Source: a virus | Strand: one strand, 5' to 3' | Length of the DNA stretch: 40,017 bases | Virus record (IMG/VR): IMGVR_UViG_3300022198_003988 | Span: 1 to 40,017 of that record | Part shown: positions 6,955 to 14,297 of the stretch, in pieces | How positions within the stretch are numbered: the stretch's first letter is position 1 | How the letters are laid out: each line of letters begins with the position of its first letter | The notes under the pieces: generated by a model | Seen by the model: only the letters and a program-made list of their open reading frames with translations | Databases searched by the model: none | What the model was told of the DNA's origin: nothing | Position numbers and translations under genes: made by a program

Positions 6955-7362
6955 ATGATAAACGAAAAAAGCACAAAAAGTGAAGTAATGGAAGCCGTAA
7001 AACAGAATGGGTATGTGTTGTGTTATGCTAGTGAGGAATTGCGGAACGATCGGGATGTAGTGTTGGAAGCAATAAAGCAGTATGGGTATGCGTTGTATTA
7101 TGCTAGTGAGGCATTGCGGGCTGATCGTGAATTTGTACTGGAAGCAGTAAAGCAGAATGGCTTGGCGTTGTATTATGCTAGTGAGGTATTGAAAGCTGAT
7201 TGTGAGGTTGTTATGGAAGCAATAAAACAGGACGGGCGGGCATTGTATTATGCTAGTGAGGCATTGCGGGCTGATCGTGAGATAGTGCGGGAAGCAATTA
7301 AACAAGATGAGTATGCGTTGATGTATGCAAGTGATGAGTTAAGAAAGGAATTAAGCAAATGA
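6955..7362 (+). CDS. DUF4116-type repeat protein, five units
   Basis: 135 residues. After the start MINEKSTKSEVMEAVKQNG there are five units of exactly 25 residues, with the form DR(D/E)xVLEAxKQxGxALYYASEx(L)xA. Each unit should form a helical hairpin and the whole a small solenoid. At the DNA level this is a 75-bp tandem repeat in which Asp-Arg is mostly written GATCG. Residues after KQ and after G vary most between units. The stop overlaps the next start (ATGA). DUF4116 is known mainly as a repeated domain of unknown role; I cannot assign a target. Confidence 0.85.
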   Translation: MINEKSTKSEVMEAVKQNGYVLCYASEELRNDRDVVLEAIKQYGYALYYASEALRADREFVLEAVKQNGLALYYASEVLKADCEVVMEAIKQDGRALYYASEALRADREIVREAIKQDEYALMYASDELRKELSK

Positions 7363-7871
7363 TAAAGAAAAAAAGCGCTACACAAAAAGCAATTGAAAAT
7401 TCAAACGTACCCAAGGCCGCGCAAGCGGCCCTAGAGGATTTGTTTGCCGAGGCCTTTAGTCACTGCTGGGATTTTGAAACGGATATTCAGGGGACGGCCT
7501 TAACCATAAAAGACTTGTTCATTAAATTTTGTGAACAAGAATTCAAATCAGACCAACACGTTGCGGCTAGCGGGTATTTAGGGTTGGCCCGGGGGTATTT
7601 AGGCATAACTGCGGCTGAATGTTACAAACTGTATTTTGAAAAAGAGATTTTAAAAACTGGAAAATTTAACGGATATGACTACCTACCTTTTCAAGGCTAT
7701 GAGTATTTAGCCGTTGAGTTTAATAATGTACGAACAAGCAAGGGAACGGGCAAGCCATGCGACGTGTATTTTATCGAATTGAGGCAACACAATCGGTTTA
7801 TCAATTCATGGGTTGTTAAGGATTACCCACAAGACCATGATCCGTATCATCGTTACGCAAAAAGATCATGA
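7359..7871 (+). CDS. Hypothetical early protein
   Basis: 170 residues, ATG 7359 overlapping the preceding stop, with AAAGGA about 8 bases upstream. The first residues (MIKKKSATQKAIENS) echo the MIN-x-x-STK starts of the repeat genes, but no 25-residue units follow. The body is a mixed alpha/beta sequence with aromatic-rich stretches (YLGLARGYLGITAAECYKLY; GYDYLPFQGYEYLAVEF). It ends with HDPYHRYAKRS and overlaps the next gene by four bases. No family is recognised. Confidence 0.7.
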   Translation: MIKKKSATQKAIENSNVPKAAQAALEDLFAEAFSHCWDFETDIQGTALTIKDLFIKFCEQEFKSDQHVAASGYLGLARGYLGITAAECYKLYFEKEILKTGKFNGYDYLPFQGYEYLAVEFNNVRTSKGTGKPCDVYFIELRQHNRFINSWVVKDYPQDHDPYHRYAKRS

Positions 7872-8245
7872 CTAACAAACAGATTACAATACTCATACCC
7901 AAACTCAAAACCCCCGGAGCGTCCGGGGGCGCAGTAGTATTAAACCCGTTAGAGGTCCACACAACGCAAGCGGCTTATCTATACATTGGCCATGAGTTAG
8001 TAGCAGTACACCTATTTAATGGCCCAGCAGTGTTACCGTTCAAATGGTGTACGGGCGTACGTTCAGTAGATTTTGTGTGCGCCTTTCTGGTCCAGTATGG
8101 CCACAAGGTATCCGAGGGCAAGGCCGCAATCGACGCGGCTATTGCCGCCGGTACGATTTTGGTGAAAAATGCAAGGCCGGGTGGACGTTTAACGGTTGAG
8201 ATCAAGGGCGACATGGCAAAAAGTAAAAACAAGGAGCAAAAATAA
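7868..8245 (+). CDS. Hypothetical early protein with cassette-type tail
   Basis: 125 residues. The body includes TQAAYLYIGHELVAVHLFNG and an Ala-rich helix (KAAIDAAIAAGTILV); no family is recognised. The tail DMAKSKNKEQK is nearly repeated at the end of the following gene (NMAKSNNTEVKQ), and the DNA there also matches (8205..8235 against 8695..8725, 3 differences in 31 bases). Its stop overlaps the next ATG (TAATG). The shared tail is best read as the scar of a cassette duplication, not as a functional motif. Confidence 0.65.
   Translation: MTNKQITILIPKLKTPGASGGAVVLNPLEVHTTQAAYLYIGHELVAVHLFNGPAVLPFKWCTGVRSVDFVCAFLVQYGHKVSEGKAAIDAAIAAGTILVKNARPGGRLTVEIKGDMAKSKNKEQK
7912..7930 (+). other. Perfect GC-rich hairpin inside a coding region
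   Basis: CCCCCGGA (7912..7919), loop GCG, TCCGGGGG (7923..7930): an 8-bp perfect stem with a three-base loop, about 45 bases after the start of the 125-residue gene. It encodes TPGASGG. No T-run follows, so it is not a standard terminator, but it could slow ribosomes or polymerase or protect the message. Confidence 0.5.
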
Positions 8246-8736
8246 TGGATACAGCTACATGGAGTACAAAAGAAAAGGTTTTGCAATTGGTTAAGCACCA
8301 CGGGCGTGCGTTGCAGTATGCCAGTGAGGATTTGCAGAATGATCGGGACGTCGTCATGGCAGCGGTGAGGGACAACGGGCATGCTGTGATCTATGCAAGT
8401 TGGGAATTGCTACATGACCGCGAGGTCGTTCTGGCAGCAGTGAGAGAAAACGGACAAGCGTTGTTGAGCATTCACGAGAAATTTCGCAATGATAAAGAGG
8501 TCGTCATGGAGGCGGTGAAGCAGGATGGGACTGCGTTGCGGTTTTTAGCGTTGAGTCCAGTATCTGCTAAATTGCTGGCCGATCGGGATGTTGTCATGGC
8601 GGCGGTGCAGCAATCCGGGCGTGCGTTGCGGTGGGCGGCTGACGGATTGCTGGATGATCGGGGTTTTCTTCTGGAAGCGTTGCAGCAGGATGAGGGCAAC
8701 ATGGCAAAAAGTAATAACACGGAGGTAAAACAATGA
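8245..8736 (+). CDS. DUF4116-type repeat protein, diverged
   Basis: 163 residues with five recognisable 25-residue units and a partial sixth. The units are more diverged than in the other copies: the third lost YAS (ALLSIHEKFRN), and the fourth carries an insertion (ALRFLALSPVSAKLLA). It starts MDTATWSTKEKVLQLVKHHG, so the STK start is kept after a different leader. The start site belongs to the repeated AACAAGGAGCAAAAATAATG family. Its tail NMAKSNNTEVKQ matches the tail of the upstream neighbour. The stop overlaps the next start (ATGA). Confidence 0.8.
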   Translation: MDTATWSTKEKVLQLVKHHGRALQYASEDLQNDRDVVMAAVRDNGHAVIYASWELLHDREVVLAAVRENGQALLSIHEKFRNDKEVVMEAVKQDGTALRFLALSPVSAKLLADRDVVMAAVQQSGRALRWAADGLLDDRGFLLEALQQDEGNMAKSNNTEVKQ

Positions 8737-8945
8737 TTTTTAAACAGCATTTTCTATTGATTGCGGGGGCATTTATTATGAACGTCTTTTTACTGTGGCT
8801 TTCGCATATAGGTATTTTTATGGTAAAACAATCGCTAAATGACTTGGACGGTGAGATTATATTTTTTGGCTGTATGTTTATTATCGCTAGTTTTGGGCTT
8901 CAATGGTTTGCGTTAGCGTATTGGTTAAAGTCTTTTTATGAATAA
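8733..8945 (+). CDS. Small membrane protein, two helices
   Basis: 70 residues with two hydrophobic stretches: about 8-30 (LLIAGAFIMNVFLLWLSHIG) and 44-64 (FFGCMFIIASFGLQWFALAY). The short loop between them is acidic (NDLDGE). It is likely an inner-membrane protein with both ends on the same side. ATG 8733 overlaps the preceding stop and has GGAGG 8 bases upstream. Early phage membrane proteins often modify the host envelope or exclude other phages, but nothing here identifies the role. Confidence 0.65.
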   Translation: MIFKQHFLLIAGAFIMNVFLLWLSHIGIFMVKQSLNDLDGEIIFFGCMFIIASFGLQWFALAYWLKSFYE

Positions 8946-8960
8946 CAAGGAGCAAAAATA

Positions 8961-9401
8961 ATGATATCGTATAGGGTAAAAGAAAAAATAGGAATGAATT
9001 GGAAACCCCTTGGCCATTTTTATGTTGATAAAGATATTCTCCCGGACTTAGACTCTTTCCGACATAAAGTTCCAAGCGGACGTATTGCAGTGATTAGAAA
9101 TGATATAGCGAACGGGCCCGCTCAGGTTTGCATTATAGGTTTACCGAGCCTATTTGCACCGAGAGATAAAGAGTTTGTTCAGATTCTTGCTACTGTGGCC
9201 TTTTACGTGTTTGAGCTTAAAATTAAGTTTGACGGGCCCGAATGTGTTACCTTTCAGTTTGACGGTTCAGAGGACGAATACATGAACGACGGTGTTTTTC
9301 GGTGCCGGATTAGAACTGGTCGCAGAGGGGGTTTTGGTTGCCGTTTTGGGTGCTGGGATACGTCCTTTACCATGCGTTTACAAACAAAGGAGCAAAAATA
9401 A
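8961..9401 (+). CDS. Hypothetical early protein
   Basis: 146 residues. ATG 8961 lies in the repeated start-site sequence. The body is rich in beta strands (RIAVIRNDIANGPAQVCIIG; FVQILATVAFYVFELKIKF) with a Gly/Arg/Cys-rich stretch near the end (RTGRRGGFGCRFGCWDTSF). It ends LQTKEQK because the reading frame runs into the next repeated start site, and its stop overlaps the next ATG. No family is recognised. Confidence 0.65.
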   Translation: MISYRVKEKIGMNWKPLGHFYVDKDILPDLDSFRHKVPSGRIAVIRNDIANGPAQVCIIGLPSLFAPRDKEFVQILATVAFYVFELKIKFDGPECVTFQFDGSEDEYMNDGVFRCRIRTGRRGGFGCRFGCWDTSFTMRLQTKEQK

Positions 9402-9961
9402 TGATTTTTTTAGCAAAAGATAGCAGTAGTGAAAATAGCGGTAGTAAAGATAGCAGTAGTGTTTTTAATTTTAGGCGTATTGAAAAGTCCGATACAACTA
9501 AAATGATAGAAAGACTAGAGCAGTTAGGATCGTTTATAGAGTTAAAAAACTATGTAAAAACATATGAAAAGTATAATTTTAGTGGGTTAGAAACATATAG
9601 CTGGTGGAAAAATCCGTTTATGTTTGACAATTCAAAGCCCACAGGTGAGGAATATAGCCAAAAAGAGAGGGAAAAAGCCACGGTTATGAGAACTCTCTTT
9701 GAAAAACTAGGGGGCCAAGGCGATGCCTGTTGGTGTATAGAATTTATCAGTGGCAGTATAGTTGCGCTTAAGTTTTATCAGAGATTGTCAGGTTGTCTTA
9801 TAAAACTGTCACATGCTGAGGTGGCTTTTTGTGAAGTACCAGAAGTAGATAGTAATTTCATTGATGCACTAAACCAATTTACCGAAGAGTTTTCAGCAAT
9901 TATGGACGATACAGACCTAGCGAAACACGCTAAAAAACTACAAGACTTTATTGATCTTTAA
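9401..9961 (+). CDS. Hypothetical early protein with Ser-rich N-terminus
   Basis: 186 residues from ATG 9401, chosen over an earlier in-frame ATG because the repeated AAAGGAG start site lies directly upstream. Residues 8-20 are low-complexity (SSSENSGSKDSSS), coded by a near-duplicate of AGATAGCAGTAGTG. The remainder looks globular and helical (MIERLEQLGSFIELKNYVKT; KEREKATVMRTLFEKLGG), with CWCIEF in the middle. No family is recognised. The Ser-rich head may be a flexible tail and is an odd feature shared in kind with genes at 10596 and 11566. Confidence 0.65.
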   Translation: MIFLAKDSSSENSGSKDSSSVFNFRRIEKSDTTKMIERLEQLGSFIELKNYVKTYEKYNFSGLETYSWWKNPFMFDNSKPTGEEYSQKEREKATVMRTLFEKLGGQGDACWCIEFISGSIVALKFYQRLSGCLIKLSHAEVAFCEVPEVDSNFIDALNQFTEEFSAIMDDTDLAKHAKKLQDFIDL

Positions 9962-9980
9962 TAAACAAGGAGCAAAAATA

Positions 9981-10331
9981 ATGAATAAACAAGAAATGAT
10001 TGAGCTGTTAAAAACGGACGTACCGGCATGGAACCAATGGCGGGAGGACAACCCCTATGCGGTTATTGACTTATCGGAAACTGACTTTAGGTATGCAAAC
10101 CTTAGATGTGCAAACTTTATACGTGCAGACCTTTCTAGGGCGGACTTTTATAAAGCAGACCTCCGGGGGGCAAATTTTAGGGACGCAGATTTTTGGCCCG
10201 TACACTGTTATGGGGCGGACTTTAGAGGCGCATACTTTAGAGGCGCATATCTTAGACGTGCAGACTTTTGGGGCGCAAACTTTTATTTTGCAGACCTCTT
10301 TGCGCCATTTTCACTCACGGAGACAAAATAA
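9981..10331 (+). CDS. Pentapeptide-repeat protein
   Basis: 116 residues from ATG 9981 (repeated start site). After a helical lead (MNKQEMIELLKTDVPAWNQW) come about 14 pentapeptide units of the form A(D/N)(L/F)xx, from SETDF to YFADL, with one irregular unit (WPVHCYGADF). Pentapeptide repeats fold into a right-handed square helix. Some (MfpA, Qnr) mimic DNA and bind gyrase, while many have unknown roles. This one is short, so gyrase binding is only a possibility. The stop overlaps the next ATG. Confidence 0.85.
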   Translation: MNKQEMIELLKTDVPAWNQWREDNPYAVIDLSETDFRYANLRCANFIRADLSRADFYKADLRGANFRDADFWPVHCYGADFRGAYFRGAYLRRADFWGANFYFADLFAPFSLTETK

Positions 10332-10612
10332 TGAATAAACAACACATGGTAACATTTAGAACAGAAGAAGTAGTGGCACGACTATTTAAAGCGTATTGCA
10401 AAGACAAGGGCGTGACGGTCACATGGGCGTTGTCAGCGTTCATGGCTATGGTAGTATCCAAAGTTTATGAAGCCGACACAGAGATTGACACGATTTTAGC
10501 GAAAAAGATAGCGGGTTCGACTTGTTATCAGCAAGAATTTCTGCTATTAATTAGAGACTTAATGGGCGATATGATAACAAAATTGGAGGCAACAAGTGAC
10601 GCCACGGATTGA
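10331..10612 (+). CDS. Ribbon-helix-helix-like DNA-binding protein
   Basis: 93 residues from ATG 10331, which overlaps the previous stop and has CACGGAGA upstream. The first 45 residues fit a ribbon-helix-helix fold: a short strand HMVTFRTEE, helix VVARLFKAYCKDKG, turn VTVTW, helix ALSAFMAMVVSKVYE. A helical C-terminal part (FLLLIRDLMGDMITKLEA) could aid oligomerisation. Such proteins bind short palindromic boxes cooperatively as dimers. The TGTAATAC array at 5410..5623 is an obvious candidate target, by inference only. Confidence 0.6.
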   Translation: MNKQHMVTFRTEEVVARLFKAYCKDKGVTVTWALSAFMAMVVSKVYEADTEIDTILAKKIAGSTCYQQEFLLLIRDLMGDMITKLEATSDATD

Positions 10613-11102
10613 GACCGTTAAAATGAGCCAGCCAACGTTAAACAGGCACGTTGGCGCACAAACAAAGAAAATGCCGATGGTTGCAATTGAGAGCCGGCAC
10701 ATTGATTGCATTCATGGTCCGATAATAGTGAGTCCGTTAGACCTTATTAACCTTAAAAAAAGCGGTAGTGATGACGTAAGCGGTAGTAGTGACAGAAGTG
10801 GTAAACAAACAAAAGCCACACAAACAGAGTTTGAACATTTAAAACCGCCGGTGAAGTCAGAAACATCCGTCGAGGTTCAAACAGAGTTTACAAGTTTTAC
10901 CCGCACCCCACATTATTATTTGCCGGAAAATCATTTTGACAAGTATTTGATTGTGGATTCCTGCGAAGACTTAGATTCGCAAGCGATAACGCAAAAAGCT
11001 AAAGCGTTCAATCAAGACTTTCTTACACGCTTCGGGCATTTGTTTCCGATAAACTTTATCATTTCGTATTTCCATGAAACGTACCGACAATCAAAACTAT
11101 AG
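10596..11102 (+). CDS. Hypothetical early protein with Ser/Gly linker
   Basis: 168 residues from a GTG start at 10596, supported by TTGGAGGC with the GGAGG 5-6 bases upstream. It overlaps the preceding gene by 17 bases. A central flexible part (GSDDVSGSSDRSGKQTK) precedes two related short segments, KATQTEFEHL and VEVQTEFTSF. The C-terminal third (FNQDFLTRFGHLFPINFIIS, then YFHETYRQ) looks folded. No family is recognised. The Ser/Gly segment is coded with the same agcggtagt bases seen in the gene at 9401. Confidence 0.6.
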   Translation: MTPRIETVKMSQPTLNRHVGAQTKKMPMVAIESRHIDCIHGPIIVSPLDLINLKKSGSDDVSGSSDRSGKQTKATQTEFEHLKPPVKSETSVEVQTEFTSFTRTPHYYLPENHFDKYLIVDSCEDLDSQAITQKAKAFNQDFLTRFGHLFPINFIISYFHETYRQSKL

Positions 11103-11113
11103 GAGGATTATTG

Positions 11114-11581
11114 ATGAGACCAAACAACATTAAACCGGGCATTGCAAAATACACGCATTTAAAATATGAGTATCAGCGAGATAAATCCGAGCCAAAACCA
11201 CGGTATGGCCAACCGACTTTTCCATATTCGTATAATAAAAACGCACGCGTTAGTTTTTTAGACCAGCTCCAAGCTCTAAAGTATCAGCGAGAAGTGCCGA
11301 AAGCGCAAAACCCACAATACGGCCAGCCACTTCCGTCGTACAATAAAAACGAACGAGTAAGTTTGGTAGATGAACTCCGAGCTATAGAGCGTCAGTATCC
11401 ACAAGCAAAGCAGCGCAAGTCCCGTTACGAATATAGTAAAAACAAACGAGTAAGTTTTTTAGATCAAATCCAAGCAATTCCGTATAAAGAGATCGAGCCG
11501 CCAACGCCAAGGAAAGTCCCGATGCCTTATAAATTGTTAAGCGAGATACAGTTGTTAAGGATTTTATGGATGATCCGCTAA
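11114..11581 (+). CDS. Repeat protein with three KNxRVS(F/L)xD units
   Basis: 155 residues from ATG 11114 (AGGAGG 8 bases upstream). Three units, Y-N-K-N-A-R-V-S-F-L-D-Q-L-Q-A-L, YNKNERVSLVDELRAI and YSKNKRVSFLDQIQAI, are separated by variable Tyr/Gln/Pro-rich spacers (KPRYGQPTFPYS; QYGQPLPS). The protein is strongly basic and largely unstructured outside the units, each of which could form an extended strand plus a short helix that binds a partner. No family is recognised. Three copies suggest a scaffold that recruits several partner molecules. It overlaps the next gene by 16 bases. Confidence 0.65.
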   Translation: MRPNNIKPGIAKYTHLKYEYQRDKSEPKPRYGQPTFPYSYNKNARVSFLDQLQALKYQREVPKAQNPQYGQPLPSYNKNERVSLVDELRAIERQYPQAKQRKSRYEYSKNKRVSFLDQIQAIPYKEIEPPTPRKVPMPYKLLSEIQLLRILWMIR

Positions 11582-12069
11582 TGGACGGTATCCGAGGGTG
11601 CACGGTATCAAGCAGTTCCGGCGGTTCAGATCGTGCGGAAAGACCGTTTGTTCCGGTTTTTGTAAACAATCGAGTTGTTTATGTGCCGGAGTATGCGAGA
11701 GGGGCTTTTTCTGACGCAGTTAACGACATTTGGATGGACTATACACTGGCGTTGAAAGTAGATAAAAAATTAATATTAGACCCCGACATGTTGATCGAAC
11801 TTTTAAACCACGCCAAGTATCATTGGCACGACAGGCTTGCTTACTTTTCGCCAGACGCTGAGGTTAGCGCATCGGAGCGGATAGAAAACTTGTTTATTAA
11901 CAACCTGCATCTTTGTGCGGAAGAAAGTCACTTGGTGCGGGATATTATCAGGGGGTACAAATCTCTCGTTGAAGAAACAGTGGCTCAGAACAATACGGCT
12001 CCGATTGTGCCAATGTGGATGCTTAACAGCGCATCGAGTCGGAGCAGTCGTATTTGTGCCATATTGTAA
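11566..12069 (+). CDS. Hypothetical early protein
   Basis: 167 residues; ATG 11566 with AAGGA about 4 bases upstream, overlapping the previous gene. After a short Ser/Gly segment (VSSSSGGSDRAER) comes VNNRVVYVPEYARGAFSDAV and a helical body (MLIELLNHAKYHWHDRLAYF; AEESHLVRDIIRGYKSLVEE). No family is recognised. It is the last gene before a new promoter, so it probably closes the accessory early operon. Confidence 0.65.
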   Translation: MDDPLMDGIRGCTVSSSSGGSDRAERPFVPVFVNNRVVYVPEYARGAFSDAVNDIWMDYTLALKVDKKLILDPDMLIELLNHAKYHWHDRLAYFSPDAEVSASERIENLFINNLHLCAEESHLVRDIIRGYKSLVEETVAQNNTAPIVPMWMLNSASSRSSRICAIL

Positions 12070-12073
12070 ACGC

Positions 12074-12102
12074 TTTACAAGCGCGACTAAGTAGTTTATA
12101 GT
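12074..12102 (+). promoter_or_regulatory. Sigma70 promoter for the replication block
   Basis: TTTACA (12074..12079), a 17-base spacer, TATAGT (12097..12102): 5 of 6 matches at both boxes and ideal spacing. It lies in the only sizeable gap of this part of the arm (12070..12146), 45 bp before the primase-helicase gene. The -35 overlaps a small hairpin (CGCTT-TAC-AAGCG, 12071..12083). Confidence 0.6.
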
Positions 12103-12146
12103 TATATTACTTTATCAATATCAATATCAAATCAGGAGAACAGCCA

Positions 12147-14297
12147 ATGACCCGATTACAGCCCAGTGAGGCACTATTAAAAACAGTTAAAACTTTTTAT
12201 AACAACGGACTGATAACCATGCCACTTAGGGGCAAGGTGCCGATGGTAAAAAACTGGACGCAGTTAGAGCTACCAGAAGCCTTTGACCCAAACTACTACA
12301 CAACCAGCTCAGCGGGCTGGGTGATTCGTGAGCCTTATCTGGTTATCGATGTGGACGTGCGCTCAGAAATTAATGGAATGGTTGGCCTACAACGGCTATC
12401 TGATGACCTTGGGTTTGATTTTTTAAACAACGCGGGCGTTATGGTGCGCACACCGACTGGGGGCTTGCATTTGTACTACAAGATCTTCCAGAGCGGCGTG
12501 AGTTACAAGAAAAACTTGGCAGCTTACGAAGGTTTGGACTTTTTGAGAGACGGCCACCAAGTATTGATACCACATAGCGAGACGGAGGCGGGTATATACC
12601 AACTGGATGGCGGCGAAAACAAATTCTCAAACATTGTCGAGATACCAGAAGGATTACACTTGTTATTGGGGCAAAAAGAAACCGAGTCGTGTGGGGGCAC
12701 TGGTTATTTTACGGACACTAAAACAGATAAGTTACTCTTGACAGGCTACGTTAAACAGTTTGGTGTTGTTGGTGAGGGCGAGCGTAACAATGCCTTGTAT
12801 AAGATGGCTTGTCGGGGATACGATTTAGGGTTGTCGCCCGAAGTGGTATTGGGTATTGTATCGGAGGCGGATTGTTTCGCGCCTCCGTTGTGCACTAAAG
12901 AGCTGGCTACCACGCTTGTAAGCGCATTGAGCGCAAGACAAAACGAGATTGGTTCGCATTCTGTTGAGGAAGCACTGAAAGCCTTAGGCCCCATAGATTC
13001 TGGCTGTTCTCCGGGCCAAGGGCTTAATGACGTGCTTCCCCAAGAGAAGGCGGCCGCTCAGTTTGATGAAGTGTGCCCATGGCACGACAAGCTACATAAA
13101 ACCAAACATGGCACCGTGAGTTCTCAGAATTTTTGTGTAAGAAACTGCGCTATATTCTTAAAGAACATGAAAGAGTTTAAAGGCAAGTTGGGCTACAACG
13201 AGTGGAGTCGTGAGACTGTGTGGTTAGAGCCATGTAGTTGGCACGCATTTTATAAAGAGGACTGTATGCCCAATGGCATTGCGGTTACTGATGACGATCT
13301 GTTGTCTATCAAGACGTTGTTTAACGACATGGAGTTTGACCCGTTGGTTAACCAGATCTACCAAGCGGCTCGGACTGTTGGGTTTGAGAAAAGTTTTCAC
13401 CCGGTCAAGAAGTGGTTTAGTGAGTTGCCGGAGTGGGACGGTGTCGAGCGGGTACGTGGGTTGTTCCCAAACTACTGCAACGCTGATGATACTGCGTTTA
13501 ATCGGGAGGTTGGCGAGGTGTTGATGTGTGCGATTGTTAAACGCATTTATGAGCCGGGCTGCAAGTACGATCACATGGTTGTGTTGGTTGGCCCGGAGGA
13601 GCAAGGGAAGTCAACAGCGATTAAGGCCTTGTCGGTGTTTAATAGTTGGTTCACGGATTCGCTGGGCGATATTAACAAGACTGGCGATGCTATCCAGCAG
13701 ATCAAAGGGAAGCTGATCGTGGAGGACTCGGAGCTTAATGCTTTTATGAGCCGGTCGAATACGGTTGCGAGTGTTAAGGCGTTTATATCTCGGGAGGTTG
13801 ACCGAGCGCGATTGGCGTATGCGAAGTTGACCGAGGACGTTCCGCGCCAGTGTGTGTTTATGGGCACAACAAACGAGAACCAATTTTTGAATAGCGTCAC
13901 AGGTAACCGCCGGATATGGCCGGTTGAGGTGTACGACATTGACGTGCCAACGCTTACCAACGATTTACCACAGTTGTATGCGGAGGCCTTGGTTGTTTAC
14001 AAAAAGCGGTACGCTGGGTTAAAGAATGGGTTGGTGTTGCAATCGGCAGAAGCTATTGAGCAAGCCAAGAAAGCTCAAACTAGCCGAATTGAAGTGGACG
14101 AGCTTGAAAGGGTTATTCAAGAGTGGTTAAATAAAGGCGTGAGAGACGGTTTCCAGTTGAGTGATGTATGGGATGGTTTAGGTCGAGATATAATCCACTT
14201 AAGCATTAAGGAACAAAAGCGTCTTGAGCGTGCGTTGTTGAAGTTGCAGTATAAACGCAGTGATAATGGGTTTGTGAAAATTGGAGGTAAAAAATGA
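12147..14297 (+). CDS. Prim-pol / VirE-type primase-helicase
   Basis: 716 residues. The N-terminal primase-polymerase domain shows VIDVDVR (Asp68 and Asp70), TPTGGLHLYYK (102-112) and GLDFLRDGHQVLIP (from about 129), the three metal and nucleotide motifs of this family. A Cys/His cluster follows in the middle (CPWHDKLH ... NFCVRNC), perhaps a zinc site. The C-terminal part is a VirE/VapE-type ATPase with Walker A VGPEEQGKST (481-490) and the typical IKGKLIVEDSEL and MGTTNENQFL segments. It should unwind DNA and make primers for the family A polymerase. AGGAG lies about 8 bases before ATG 12147, and it heads the replication operon. Confidence 0.9.
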   Translation: MTRLQPSEALLKTVKTFYNNGLITMPLRGKVPMVKNWTQLELPEAFDPNYYTTSSAGWVIREPYLVIDVDVRSEINGMVGLQRLSDDLGFDFLNNAGVMVRTPTGGLHLYYKIFQSGVSYKKNLAAYEGLDFLRDGHQVLIPHSETEAGIYQLDGGENKFSNIVEIPEGLHLLLGQKETESCGGTGYFTDTKTDKLLLTGYVKQFGVVGEGERNNALYKMACRGYDLGLSPEVVLGIVSEADCFAPPLCTKELATTLVSALSARQNEIGSHSVEEALKALGPIDSGCSPGQGLNDVLPQEKAAAQFDEVCPWHDKLHKTKHGTVSSQNFCVRNCAIFLKNMKEFKGKLGYNEWSRETVWLEPCSWHAFYKEDCMPNGIAVTDDDLLSIKTLFNDMEFDPLVNQIYQAARTVGFEKSFHPVKKWFSELPEWDGVERVRGLFPNYCNADDTAFNREVGEVLMCAIVKRIYEPGCKYDHMVVLVGPEEQGKSTAIKALSVFNSWFTDSLGDINKTGDAIQQIKGKLIVEDSELNAFMSRSNTVASVKAFISREVDRARLAYAKLTEDVPRQCVFMGTTNENQFLNSVTGNRRIWPVEVYDIDVPTLTNDLPQLYAEALVVYKKRYAGLKNGLVLQSAEAIEQAKKAQTSRIEVDELERVIQEWLNKGVRDGFQLSDVWDGLGRDIIHLSIKEQKRLERALLKLQYKRSDNGFVKIGGKK

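Larger units (their letters stand above)
8228..9983 (+). repeat. Repeated start-site sequence before four successive genes
   Basis: The 20 bases AACAAGGAGCAAAAATAATG occur at 8228..8247, 8944..8963 and 9964..9983. A fourth copy with one extra A is at 9382..9403. Each ends in the ATG of a gene, so the GGAG is the ribosome site. A looser relative (CACGGAGACAAAATAATG) starts the gene at 10331, and another (CACGGAGGTAAAACAATG) the gene at 8733. The conservation is far beyond what a ribosome site needs and points to duplication or exchange of gene cassettes. Confidence 0.8.

Noticed and set aside
10800-10900. Dynein light chain-type motif KATQTE and the related VQTEF in the 168-residue protein
   Set aside because: Short motifs occur by chance, the phage host is bacterial, and only one of the two copies has the full TQT core.
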